This document shows positions 44,030-54,600 of a DNA stretch of 64,000 nucleotides, piece by piece. Position 1 is the first letter of the stretch. Each line of letters begins with the position of its first letter. Under the pieces are notes generated by a model. That model saw nothing but the letters and a program-made list of their open reading frames with translations. It ran no database searches and was not told the origin of the DNA. Made by a program: the position numbers and the translations under genes. The stretch is from JAABVY01 sp964496505 (lineage in GTDB: Bacteria > Zixibacteria > MSB-5A5 > JAABVY01): NCBI GenBank assembly GCA_964496505.1, contig CAZBZV010000005.1:28138-92137 (forward strand). The letters are read 5' to 3'.

Positions 44030-46236
44030 TTCATATTTTTTAATTTAAGATTGAATGTTGTGCCGTTCGGAGGATCGCTTTCCACCGCTATCAAACCATC
44101 ATACATCTCGACAATTCTCTTGACTATTGCCAGTCCCAGACCGATCCCCTTTTCCTTGCGGTAGGAGCGGAAAGCGTTGAAGATAGAGTCCTGCTGCTCT
44201 TGAGGGATACCAACGCCGTTATCATGAAATCTGAGATTAACGAAATTGTCATTTTTCGACCAGGAGACATCGATAATCCTCTCGGAATTCTCCTTCATTG
44301 CCTCGATGCTGTTTAAAAGCAGATTATTTATTACCGAGAAAAACTGCTTGCGGTTCGACTCGACATAAACCTGATCCGAACCCTCTATATTGATTTCCAC
44401 CCTTTTGTCCTTAAGGCGAAGTTCGTTTGTTTCCAGCACCTCATTCATAACTGAGTTTATATTTACCCTTTCCGGTTTACGGATCGAATCCATCCGGGTG
44501 TATTCCGTAATCAGGTTTGTCAGATCGACTGCCTTGCGGATAGCATTATTGGCATGAGTCGTGAGTTTTGGGATGCCCGAATCCTTCTGTTTGTCTTTGT
44601 TCGCTTCCATTTCGATTCTCTTAATCGAGGCTCGGGCGGGAAAGAGAGCATTACGGATTTCATGCGCAAAACCGCCTGCCATATCCTTGGCCAGCTTGAA
44701 TTTTTCCGCCTCGATAAGCTTTTCCTGGGTCTCTTTCAGTTCATTGAGGGTATTGTCGAGCGAGTCCCTCTGCCGGGCGATGGTTTTGTTCTTTTGCCTG
44801 AATTTTAATAGAACAATCCAGATTATTATCAGGATTATGGCAAGAGGGATAAAGCCGGCTAAAAAGGCCAATATTGGATGTCGGGCAAAAAGGCTGTGCC
44901 AGGGAGCTTCGACTACATTATAGGAACAGCCTCCGGAGGGATGGCGGACGAAAATATTAGCAATCATGGAATCGGACTTAAATAATTCGATTCCGCCGTC
45001 GGTACCCAAAAATGCAAGCTGCTCGAAATCCGAATCGAAAACCGTGACCCCCACACCTCGGACATTGCAAATAAGCTGCGGTTCTCCCTGATCTATAAAA
45101 TCATAGCTGTTCGCGAATGTGAGAGCTGCATTGCAGTTTAACGACAGTTCGAGTTCCAGTTGGTTGTTGTAGCAGTCGATGGTGTTGTCGTTGAAATATA
45201 TACACACTTCCTTGCTGCCGTCGAAATCGATATCCAGCATTTGCATTTCCCGGATATTTTTTTCGAATGACAGCGAATCGAGGGTATTCCCCTGAATATC
45301 CACAATTATAAGGTCTTTTATATGCTTGTCTTCAGGACCACGATATATTTCACTGACGATTTCCAGCGTTCCGTCATTTTTGTAATCCATGACTTCGGGG
45401 TGAACATGAGTATAGCGTCCGCCCATTTCCCGTTTCCACAAAAGCTGACCGTCTAGAGACATGCACAGCAAGTATGAATGGCAGTCATCCATATCATTTG
45501 CCTCCACATCGTTACAATGAGATCCGGCCCCGAGTACTAAGACATTCTCGCCTGTCTGATTGTTCTTGACTATATGAGTATGATTGAAAGATATAAAAAC
45601 GGGAATATCGAATTTCCAGGCCATGGAATCGGCTTTCCAGTCGTAGCAGGCCAGATACCGGGGGCTTTCATCATATCCGGCACAAATATTAAAAAATATT
45701 TCCTCAAAACCATCGCCGTTAATATCGAAGCTGTTACAAATAAATACGGTGCCATCCCAAATACTGCTTTGGTCGCTGTCTTCTCCCACATCGATTAAAT
45801 ATCTGTGCTCCTCTTCCTCAAATGCCTCGAGCACTTCCAGCCAGACAGTGTCGCTGCTGAGATAGGTTACGGCAAGTTCGTCGATACCATCCGAATCCAG
45901 GTCTGCGGGATAGTGGGATATAATTAAATCGGTAGGTGCATTAAACTGGGCTATGGTATTGTCGCGTCCCTTATCCACCCATTTGAAAACAATCGATGAT
46001 AGATCGGCTTCGTCACGCCAATCGTTTTGGACTATATAGAGTCCGGGTGTGCCGCTGGTGTCGAGATGGATAGGATAGTGCCAGGAATTGGTGCAGCCCG
46101 CACCCATAAATCGGTACGGCAGGCGGGAGGGTTCCTCGATAATATTCAAGTCCACCGGCTTTGTGGGATCGCGGTCGAAGGAATTGCACGCGCTTATACA
46201 AATAAGCAGGGCGATAGAGAAAAAAAGAGGTTTCAT
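44026..46236 (-). CDS. Lipoprotein-anchored sensor histidine kinase with beta-propeller-like outer domain
   Basis: From the ATG at 46236 the product has 736 residues. A lipobox ICISAC is near residue 16. About 430 residues of FG-GAP-like repeats follow, with Asp-rich loops (DLDSDGIDELAVTYL, DINGDGFEEIFFN, DYKNDGTLEIVSE, DIDFDGSKEVCIYF). One transmembrane helix lies at ~450-475, then a coiled coil, HisKA with His in GGFAHEIRNALFPA (~522), and HATPase (NNLLLNSIEAM, HDNGVGIP, KGIGLGLAIVK). A Cys-acylated N-terminus plus a transmembrane helix is unusual for a kinase. No response regulator is adjacent. Its kinase core is close to that of the 1508-residue kinase at 56839. Confidence 0.87.
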   Translation of the reverse strand: MKPLFFSIALLICISACNSFDRDPTKPVDLNIIEEPSRLPYRFMGAGCTNSWHYPIHLDTSGTPGLYIVQNDWRDEADLSSIVFKWVDKGRDNTIAQFNAPTDLIISHYPADLDSDGIDELAVTYLSSDTVWLEVLEAFEEEEHRYLIDVGEDSDQSSIWDGTVFICNSFDINGDGFEEIFFNICAGYDESPRYLACYDWKADSMAWKFDIPVFISFNHTHIVKNNQTGENVLVLGAGSHCNDVEANDMDDCHSYLLCMSLDGQLLWKREMGGRYTHVHPEVMDYKNDGTLEIVSEIYRGPEDKHIKDLIIVDIQGNTLDSLSFEKNIREMQMLDIDFDGSKEVCIYFNDNTIDCYNNQLELELSLNCNAALTFANSYDFIDQGEPQLICNVRGVGVTVFDSDFEQLAFLGTDGGIELFKSDSMIANIFVRHPSGGCSYNVVEAPWHSLFARHPILAFLAGFIPLAIILIIIWIVLLKFRQKNKTIARQRDSLDNTLNELKETQEKLIEAEKFKLAKDMAGGFAHEIRNALFPARASIKRIEMEANKDKQKDSGIPKLTTHANNAIRKAVDLTNLITEYTRMDSIRKPERVNINSVMNEVLETNELRLKDKRVEINIEGSDQVYVESNRKQFFSVINNLLLNSIEAMKENSERIIDVSWSKNDNFVNLRFHDNGVGIPQEQQDSIFNAFRSYRKEKGIGLGLAIVKRIVEMYDGLIAVESDPPNGTTFNLKLKNMN

Positions 46237-46265
46237 TGTTTTGTCACTCTTTAAATGGCTAACTG

Positions 46266-46293
46266 AATATACGAAGATCGAAAAAATTGTCAA
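46266..46293 (-). promoter_or_regulatory. Sigma-70 promoter of the lipoprotein kinase gene
   Basis: On the minus strand, TTGACA (46293-46288), a 16-nt spacer and TATATT (46271-46266). The start is predicted near 46259, 23 nt before the ATG at 46236. This makes the kinase independent of the structured RNA upstream. Confidence 0.75.
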
Positions 46294-46381
46294 TCAGGTT
46301 ATGCATGGCAATTCATCGGTGAAATGATAACGACAATTTCCAACGATAAGGCAGAGATATAATGCTACAGTTATGGAGTTC

Positions 46382-46413
46382 AAAAACAGGCCGGCAAAAT
46401 TAATTGCCGGCCT
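46382..46413 (-). terminator. Strong terminator ending the structured intergenic RNA
   Basis: A 10-bp stem AGGCCGGCAA/TTGCCGGCCT with a 6-nt loop is followed on the minus strand by G and TTTTTG. It would end transcripts coming from the dockerin genes at 46785-48592. Confidence 0.8.
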
Positions 46414-46490
46414 CAATTGGAACCTTCACGAGCTCGCCCCTAGCTGAGAAGGCTTCCCCCCAAAATCGGGGTTGCCTACCCAACCCCATT
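46414..46490 (-). ncRNA. Candidate structured RNA upstream of the terminator
   Basis: A GC-rich island in an AT-rich gap, read on the minus strand. P1 is GGGGTT/AACCCC (46487-46482 with 46473-46468). P2 is a long bulged hairpin: GGAA/TTCC, CCTTC/GAAGG and AGCT/AGCT (46457-46419) with loop AGGGGCG. The terminator follows. An alternative pairing of the CCCC at 46484-46487 region partner with the neighbouring C/G runs (46457-46471) would compete with P1. It matches no riboswitch or sRNA family that I recognise. It could be a 3' UTR element or an independent small RNA. Confidence 0.5.
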
Positions 46491-46784
46491 TAACTCATAA
46501 TCATATAGAGCAACGCTCATGCCGAAAATAGATGGAAAAGCCCTCTTCGTAATATGTTGTAATGCAATAGTATACGAAAAAGCCCGGCAGGGGCAATTGC
46601 AGAAGGTGTATTTTCAACCTCAGGTAAAGCCGGCCGATGTTGTAAAAGAACCTCAATTGATAATGAAAAAAATACAGCATACCATCAAAGCTAATGGCAT
46701 GCCATAAACCGATTAATTTTTTAAATTGTGTTAATCGGCAGCAAATCGATAAGTACATTCTGCCGATTTTTGAGCAACTGATTA
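46491..46784. other. Gap downstream of the dockerin gene
   Basis: A 62-codon frame at 46519-46707 on the plus strand has no ribosome-binding site and no known motif. On the minus strand this is the 3' region of the gene at 46785. I see no convincing gene. Confidence 0.4.
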
Positions 46785-47495
46785 TCAGTAGCAAACACGG
46801 CAGGGCGGATCGCCGCCAATAAAAATATAATTTATTATATAAACCGCATCTGAGACATTGACATTATCATCACAGTTGGCATCCCCGACCAGCAATGGAT
46901 TGGGAGCCGGGCCGCCGATAAAGATATAGTTTATTATATAGACCGCATCCGAGACATTGATCGTACCGTCGCCGTTAGCATCGGCAAGAAAATACTCGCA
47001 GATAATCACTCTGGCGTTCAGGGTATCATAATACAACGGCACATTATTGGCATTTCTTGCCCGCACGGAAATAAACTTCACCGGACTTTCGCCGTGCACG
47101 ACCGGATCCTTGAAATTGAATCTCATAGTCGCCAGAACACCCACATCGCCGGTGGTTATGCCATCCCCAAGGATGGCGCCGTCAATATAGACAGTGCCCG
47201 AATCGGGTGAGAACCCGGCCCAGAAGAACGTGGGTGCCGCAGTGCTGCCCAGAAGCGGTCCCTCCGATATGCTGTCGGGATGGGTTTCGATCATAGTCGA
47301 GTCGAACTGAATCGTGACCGAATATGACTTCAGGTCATAGATATTCGACAGCAACTGCAGCTTGATAGCAAATGTGCCGTTGCCCAGTGAATGTGTCTTA
47401 TGGGGCATCAACGCCATTTCCGGAAGCTGTCCGAAAAGTGCGGTGCAGTTTGCGATAACTATCAATGCGATAATCAGTATTAATTTATTTTTCAT
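46785..47495 (-). CDS. Secreted protein with cohesin-like domain and C-terminal dockerin
   Basis: 236 residues. A signal peptide (MKNKLILIIALIVIANCTALFG) is followed by a ~140-residue beta-sandwich resembling a cohesin/carbohydrate-binding fold (FAIKLQLLSNIYDLKSYSVTIQFDSTMIE, VGVLATMRFNF). A type I dockerin with two calcium loops follows (DANGDGTINVSD and DANCDDNVNVSD, each followed by AVYIINYIFIGG). The ATG at 47495 is preceded by AGGAAGGA; an in-frame TTG at 47516 lies too far upstream. It is transcribed just after the related gene at 47510. Carrying both module types would allow chain formation. Confidence 0.8.
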   Translation of the reverse strand: MKNKLILIIALIVIANCTALFGQLPEMALMPHKTHSLGNGTFAIKLQLLSNIYDLKSYSVTIQFDSTMIETHPDSISEGPLLGSTAAPTFFWAGFSPDSGTVYIDGAILGDGITTGDVGVLATMRFNFKDPVVHGESPVKFISVRARNANNVPLYYDTLNARVIICEYFLADANGDGTINVSDAVYIINYIFIGGPAPNPLLVGDANCDDNVNVSDAVYIINYIFIGGDPPCRVCY

Positions 47496-47509
47496 ATAAG
47501 GTTTCCTTC

Positions 47510-48592
47510 CTAACAATCAGGCTCCGAATCTCCGTCAATATCACAGGGGGCCTTTCCTCCAATAAAGATATAGTTGATTATCCAGACTGCATCGGACACA
47601 TTCACATTACCATCACAGTTGACCTCGCCCGCTTCCAGCGGATCAGGGGGATTACCGCCTATGAAAATATAATTTATGATATAGACTGCATCCGAGACAT
47701 TAACATTTCCGTCAGAATTGGCATCGCCGCATATGTATGATTGAGTTATTTCCAGTGAAACATTAACATACTGCGGAGAATTAGCCGCCTCGATTGAGCT
47801 AATCATGATAGAATCGATATAGAAACCGGGATTCAATCCGGTTATATCAGCGGTAATGATGATATCGGACGGCGCCGTTCCCGAATATAAATCCAGGTCG
47901 AACCAATCCGAGCTTTCGGTTGCTTCCCAGTCGAGATTGCCAAAGCAGGGATTACTGACCGAAACGGTCTGTGGATCGGGAACCTGGCCGTTTTCTGACA
48001 GGAAATCAATCTGCCCGGGATTGGCGTAGACTATCGGCTGATCGGCGGGGCAGACTATGACAATTCCGTCCAGCCCGCCATCAAGCTCGATTATCTCACC
48101 CATATGGGTTTCCGGATCAACCAGCGTATCTCGGAATTCATAATAGCGAAACTGGACAGGGCTTACGCCGTAACCGACAGCCGTATATTTCATTCGCACC
48201 ATATTACCGGGACCATCAACGAAATTGCCGGGTCCGAATATCGAGCCCTGAATTTCATAGACATAGGCGGAATCGTTCTGGTCGAATTGCTGTACAGTAT
48301 CCTTCCAGTATGTAAATGCTCCGTTGGGGCCGGTGAAAAACGTGCTTACGCGTTTGCAGCTATCGAGTCTGATAACATTGGTATCGACTTGTATGTCGAC
48401 CAGAAAATCCTTGACCAGTTCCACCGTATCGATCGCCAGGAAGATGCTGAAGGTGTCGTTGATACCGACAGTGGTTTCTTCAGGAGAGATAAGCACATGT
48501 CCCGAGCCGTCCAACGCTTTGCCGGACAAGGGATAGAGTATACAAAACAGCCCCACAATCGAGATAACCAGCAGTTTCAAAGGATGTCTCAT
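47510..48592 (-). CDS. Secreted protein with cohesin-like, BACON-like and dockerin domains
   Basis: 360 residues with a signal peptide (residues 1-26). Residues ~33-170 form a cohesin-like domain (TTVGINDTFSIFLAIDTVELVKDFLVDIQVDTNVIRL, MVRMKYTAVG). Residues ~190-285 resemble a BACON/Ig repeat (DFLSENGQVPDPQTVSVSNP...WFDLDLYSGTAPSDIIITADITGL). The end is a two-loop dockerin (DANSDGNVNVSD and EVNCDGNVNVSD) with a DGDSEPDC tail. It lies 58 bp after the giant gene and 15 bp before the next dockerin gene, so it is probably in the same transcript. Confidence 0.8.
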   Translation of the reverse strand: MRHPLKLLVISIVGLFCILYPLSGKALDGSGHVLISPEETTVGINDTFSIFLAIDTVELVKDFLVDIQVDTNVIRLDSCKRVSTFFTGPNGAFTYWKDTVQQFDQNDSAYVYEIQGSIFGPGNFVDGPGNMVRMKYTAVGYGVSPVQFRYYEFRDTLVDPETHMGEIIELDGGLDGIVIVCPADQPIVYANPGQIDFLSENGQVPDPQTVSVSNPCFGNLDWEATESSDWFDLDLYSGTAPSDIIITADITGLNPGFYIDSIMISSIEAANSPQYVNVSLEITQSYICGDANSDGNVNVSDAVYIINYIFIGGNPPDPLEAGEVNCDGNVNVSDAVWIINYIFIGGKAPCDIDGDSEPDC

Positions 48593-48607
48593 AATAAATA
48601 CCTCAAC

Positions 48608-48637
48608 AATCCGGAGGGGTGTTACACCCTCCGGATT
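48608..48637 (-). other. Intergenic hairpin after the giant beta-helix gene
   Basis: An 11-bp perfect stem AATCCGGAGGG/CCCTCCGGATT with an 8-nt loop. On the minus strand it is followed by GTTGAGGTATTTATT, so it lacks a real T-run. It may lower read-through or protect the upstream mRNA end while allowing some expression of the two cohesin/dockerin genes. Confidence 0.6.
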
Positions 48638-48649
48638 ATCTATGTAAGC

Positions 48650-51600
48650 CTATTTGACCAGAATCATCTTCTGGGTCTTCTGGAATGAGCTGGTTTCCAT
48701 GCGGTAGAAATACACGCCGGAGGCAACTCTGGCGCCGCTTTGATTGGTGCCGTTCCAGTTGACCTTATGTTTTCCGGCCGGCATGACTTTGTCGACCAGA
48801 GTGCTCACGACCTGGCCCGCGATATTGTAAACTTTGATTTTTACATGTGTTTCCTCGGGCAGGCTGTAAGCGATTTCGGTTTCGGGATTGAAGGGATTTG
48901 GATGATTCTGGAATAGTTCATAGCTTTCTGGAACAACTGCAGAGGCCATCACGGTCTGTGCAGTGAAATCACCCAGAAGCTTTTCGTTTTGGTTGTTTCG
49001 AATATCCGCTCGGGATAGTGTTAATTCAGCGCCGTCAGCTCTGACATTATCGAAGCGAATTGTTGCAATCGCTCCGGAGCCTTCGAACACCTGGTTATGG
49101 CCCAGGACTGCCGCCGAGACCGACACCTTATTCTCTGATTCGAGAGCTTTGGTGAAGACCGGACGGTCGGTGTTTATGAGCTGGACATTATACTCAGTCG
49201 AATGATATGTCATCGTCTCCGGATCGTAGGTCAGCTCTGCTATTAACGACTTCGCGTCCATGGTTGCATTTTCAAGGAAAATGTCGACATAGAGCGAATG
49301 CCCCTGCATTCTGGAAGAGGCAGTGATAGCGGTTGTGACAGCCGGAGGATTATCCGCGAAAATCGGACGCGACTTGGCCGTAGGCGAAACATCATCGAAG
49401 TTGATTGCGAAAATAGTTAAATCCTCGAATTCAACCTGATTGTCCGTTGTCGGTATGCCCTTCGTGCTGTTGCTGAAGGTTGGCCCGAAGTCGCATTCGT
49501 TGTTGTAATATGTGTCGCCTTCCGCGGTGCCGTAAGAATTGGAGAATACCGACAGATCCTGGAAGTAAACATAACCATCATAACTGCCGACCGGAGCGAC
49601 ATCGCCCAGCCAGTAAGAAGTTGACCTGTCCTGCGCATCCGTACTGGGAGCGGAGACATTACCGGCCAGGTCGACTGTAAAGGCTGCGTAATGATAAACG
49701 TCCCGCGTGGAGGCTGTCAGGTTATAGGCATCGGTATGCATGGCAGCCGTACCCGAATAAAGCAGATCACCATCGGTCGTATCTGCTGGATAGGCAGCCT
49801 CGGTAAAGGCATCATCATACTCGGGATAGCCATGCCCGCCGCCGTCGACATAATCATTGCGCATAATTACGGTATGGTCATAATCGCTGGAGGCATTGCT
49901 CCAGTTCAGGCTGACCTTATTATGCCCCGGAGCCGCCGTCAGGTTAGTTGGAGGCGGAGGAGGCGTTATATCCTTGGTGAAGCACCATGAATACGAGCAT
50001 GAGTCGGAATTTCCTCGTCCATTGTCATCCATCACCTTGAAGTACAGGCAGTGTGAGCCCTCGCTCAAACCGCTCCAGGCCGCCGCGAACAGGGTCCAGT
50101 CGCTGGGACCGTAAGTTGCACCGGAAAGACCCGTCACAATCGGACTCCAGCCTGCACCGTCACAGGCGTCAAGTTGATAATAAATGGCGTCGAGGTCGCA
50201 GTTGTCCGACGCCTCCAGGTTGACTACCGGAGCGACGTTATAGTAGCCGCCGTCGGCGGTATTGACTGTCAGCACAGGATCGGCGCAGTCGACCACCAGA
50301 TCGATCGGATCGGGAAGAGGGCTGGGCAGAGTTATTATGCTGTCGTTTTCATCATGACCGCGCATATCGGCGTAAATCATGCTGATCTCGTCGATTCCGC
50401 AGGCCGCGCTCGAGCCGGTCAGCTCAACATTGAACAGGTTCGCCGGACCATCCTGCGAGCCTGTCAGCACACCGAAGTTGAACTGTATACTGTCGTAGCC
50501 GGAAGCGTTCTCATACTCTGTGTAGAAGAGCTGGAAGTTTCCGGAGCCTTCGGTGGCGTTTACGAAATCGAGATAGTACGGATATTGAATCGTGAAGTTG
50601 GCGGCATCGAGACCTTCCATGCCGTCGCCGATATCAACATCAAAATCGAAATTGCCTGTACAGTGATAAACTATATTATCAGGCGCCAAATCGATTATAC
50701 AGTCGACGCTGGGATAGTTATCAACCGCGCCGGCATCGCCGCCGACCGTATACGGCCCGCTGCCAAAATGATCCGACCAGCAGTTGCCGTAAACACCATT
50801 ATCCCAGGTTCCGCCCGCATCGTCATCGGCATTTGTATCGTTATTGAAGACATTGCCGTAAGCGGTGAGAGAAGTACTGGAACTGGCTGTGGTGGTCAGG
50901 CCATATTCGTTTGCAATGAATCGGTTATTATTCGTGACAGTTGCGGTGGTTCCGTCGGTCGCGTCATAGCCGATGGCAAAACCTGTAGTATTATCGTGAA
51001 TATAGTTGCCTTCCAGGTTTGCAGTTGTACCCGGGCCGTAATATGTCGTGGCCAGGATACCGGCTGAAGTCGAGCCGTCGGAGGAAGCCACGCCTGTGTT
51101 GTTGTAGATCTCACAGTTAGTGACCGAGCCCTGAGCTCCGGCGCCGAATTCAATCGCATAGTCGATCCAATCGCCGTCACCCTTGCCGACAAATGTGCAA
51201 TTGTCAATAAGGCCGTTGGTCAGGCCGCTGCCGAAGAGGATCACGCCAACTCGACCGATATTGCTGAAGTCGCAGTAGGTGATCGAAGGGTTGGCATCCA
51301 TAATCGCCACAGCAAAGCCCAGATAAGTTGAGTATATCATATTCTGGAAGATGATATCATCCAGAACCAGGTCGCCGTGAGCTCGGACAGCCTGGTAGAT
51401 ATTATATCCGGCGCCGTCCATGGTAACCTCGCTCATATCCAGCGTAACGCCGGAATTGACAAGGAACCAGCCGCGGGGATCGCCGGAACTTCCGGTATTG
51501 GCGGTGGGCACGATTGTGACAGTGTTTTTGCTGTCGCCTTCGATGGTTACGTCTGCGCTGATCACAACCTGCGGACCTTCCGGATATGTTCCGGGAGCGA

Positions 51601-54600
51601 GGTAGATTGTGCTGGAAGTAACCAGACCCAAAGCCTCGATCAGGCGGGATTCGGTGCCCGACTGCGCGCCATCATCATCGATATAAAGAGTCGAGAAATC
51701 GCCGGTGAAACCGGGATTCAGGTCTGTCCCCGCCGTAAGCCATGGGGTATAATCGATTCCAGCAGCCTCCTCCATCATTCCGGCAATAGCGGTTGCATCG
51801 GTGGTGCCATAATAGTTGCCTGAGGCATCCACCAGATCCAACCCCGGCATTGTACCAACAGCATACGTACAGTTTGTGAAACTGTTTTCATATGCCGTTA
51901 TCTTAAGAGGGCCGCTGTAATCATATGCGAATACACCATAATCCCAGTTGTCCATGGCGCAGTTCTCTACATTAAGAGTTACCAAATCGCCTGCCGAATA
52001 AGCCAGAATTGCTGGCTCACCTGCAACTGCGGCACCGTCAAAGTCGGTATATGAGACTGTTACGGTCATTGCAGTTTTGTCATTCGAAGCAACTTGCGGA
52101 TCGATGGGCTGCGGACGGAGCATTTCGCCACCTGATTTTGTGGCCGATGTTGAATTGAAAGCATAAAAGCCCGCACCGTCAGGATTGGTGATATTACCCT
52201 GAGTGAATGTACCTGTACCGTTAGTCCAGTAAACGCTTGTCTGACAACCGTCGATGTTCAAACCCGTTGCTGTAACATTGCCATCATTCAGGAATCCGGT
52301 TGCGGTCCACGTATCGCCGGTATATGACACATCCGAGATATCGCAGTTATCGGCAGTACCTGTGACTCCAGGGCCAATCTGGATACCGTTTTGGGCGGTA
52401 ACCGAGGTGGCGCCTTCACCAGTCGTGGTAACATCATCCAGATCAACTGTGAGGCCGCTTCCCAGGAGCGCAATGGCGTTCTTCTGGAAGTCCTCAACCA
52501 GAACATCATTCAGTGTAATGCTGTAGGGACCTCCCGTATCGTTGGAGGAGTAAATACCTACACCGTGCTGAGCGCCGGAGAAAGAGCTGTTCATAACATT
52601 GATTACCTTGCCGGTCGTATATGTACCGCCGCCGTTCCAGAAGCCGATTCCACAGAAGCGCACATTGGTATCGCCCTGGTTATCGCCGTCAACGGTCATC
52701 TCGGTCAGGGTAACGCCGGTGGCGCCGTCTATGAATACGACTGGGTAGTTATCATTGCTGCCGTTGTTAAAGAACTCGGTCAGAGTTGTTGGTGATTTAA
52801 CGATTGTATTGTCAACGCCTGCGCCGTCAATAGTGAGATCATTTTTTGTAATATGTACCTGCTCGGTGTAAGTACCGGCTTCAACATTGATAACATCGCC
52901 CGGATCGGCCGCATCAACCGCCGCCTGAATCGAAAGGAAACTGGCCACATAGAAGCTCTCGTCCGATAGATCCTGAATATAGCGGTTTGTGGTTATGTGT
53001 CCGGGTGTTCCGCCCGCCGCGCTTAAAGCGTCAGCCAGGCTGCCATAGAACCTTCTGTAAGTGTTCGCATTATCAGAGTCACCGCCGAGCATATGCGTGA
53101 AGTCGGCGAGCTGTATCGTGACGTTGGCATTATCGGCAATATTGGTACTGAAGGTAATTGGATAGGGATTAGGAGGGTCGCTGGAGTTTCCTTCCTCCAG
53201 ATACAATCCTCCGTTATCGGTACCAGACTCGCCGAAGCTGTTGGTGCCGGTAAAGACAATGTTATCCGTTCCGATTGGCGTATACTGTCCATATGTAAAC
53301 ACACCCACACCGCCCCAGGCATTGCCGCTGGTGGTGATATTTGTATAGGTTATATTGTTGGCATCACAGGCCTGCATGCCGTTGCCGCCGTTATCCTTCG
53401 ATTCGCAGTCGGTAATCGTAACACCGTCGGTGCCGAGCATATCCACACCGCTGCGGTAGAACTCCTTGACAATCAAGTCTTTCAGGCTTCCGCCGGTAAC
53501 ATCTGCAAACTTTATTCCATACCTTGGTGCGGAACTTAGAGGTTCACCAATGAATGTGAAGCCCTCCAGATCTACTCCGTCTGCGGAAATATAAATACCC
53601 GCATTGTTGTATCCAGAAAGGCCTCCGCAATCGATGCTTACGAGGCCGGTGCCGGTACCTGTCAGGCCGAGATTAGCCTTGTTCATATTCAAAGCCTCGT
53701 AGTAGGTACCGTCATCGACATAAAGCTGATCGCCCGCCGAGGCAAAGTCGACTGCGTTCTGGATATGCAGGAAGTGATCGTTATCAAGATTCCAGTCCAT
53801 CTTCAGCATACCGATTTCACCATCGCTGTAAGAAGGGCTGGCGGATTCGGTGGTGAAGAAGAGATACAGGTCGGAGCCGTCATAATAGCCGATCGGCCAG
53901 TATTCCCACCAGTATGTGCCTCCGTAGCCGCCGTTGGTGACCATCTTGCTGGTCGACCATGAGCCTGCTGCCCCGGCATCATAAGCCTGGATCAGATACT
54001 GCTGGTCGTTGGCTCCCACATAAGGTGCGGTCACCACATAGAGATCGGTGCCGTCATTGAAAATACACGGATCATAGAGTCCTGCTCCGCTTATTGCCGT
54101 CGAATGGGCGCTGAATGACGGGGTCGCTCCCGCTGCAGCGGAGTAAACCTCGATATCTCCGGTTGCATCTTCTATACTGACGACATAGAGAGTGCTGCCC
54201 ATGAGTGAGATCCTGGGCATATTGTCCGTGCTGATATCGACCTTGGCGCTCAAAGTGGAGCCGTCAAAGGAATAGAAATCGGCACTGCCGTCTCCGGATT
54301 CCCAGACAATATAAATATAGCTGGCATCGCTGGTGACATTGATATGTCCGCCGTTGTTCGAGGTCAGCAGAGTCGGGCCGGTCCAGTTGGTGCCGTTGAA
54401 ATCATAGTAATACATCGAGCGGTCGGTTCCTGATTGGCCGCTGGAGACAAAGGCATAAACCTTGCCGTTATAATAAGTGGCGGATACCACTCTCTGGTCA
54501 AAATTAGCCGGGCGCGGTTTGTTGAGCAGTGTTTCCGATGCCGATGCCAGACCATCGATAGTGGCGGCGGTTTTGTAATAGACATAGTATTTGTCGGTAT

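Noticed and set aside
46519..46707. Small plus-strand frame of 62 codons
   Set aside because: No ribosome-binding site or motif; it lies in the probable 3' region of a minus-strand gene.
50174..51067. Long plus-strand frame of 297 codons
   Set aside because: It is a shadow of the giant minus-strand beta-helix gene, whose repeats and signal peptide are clear.
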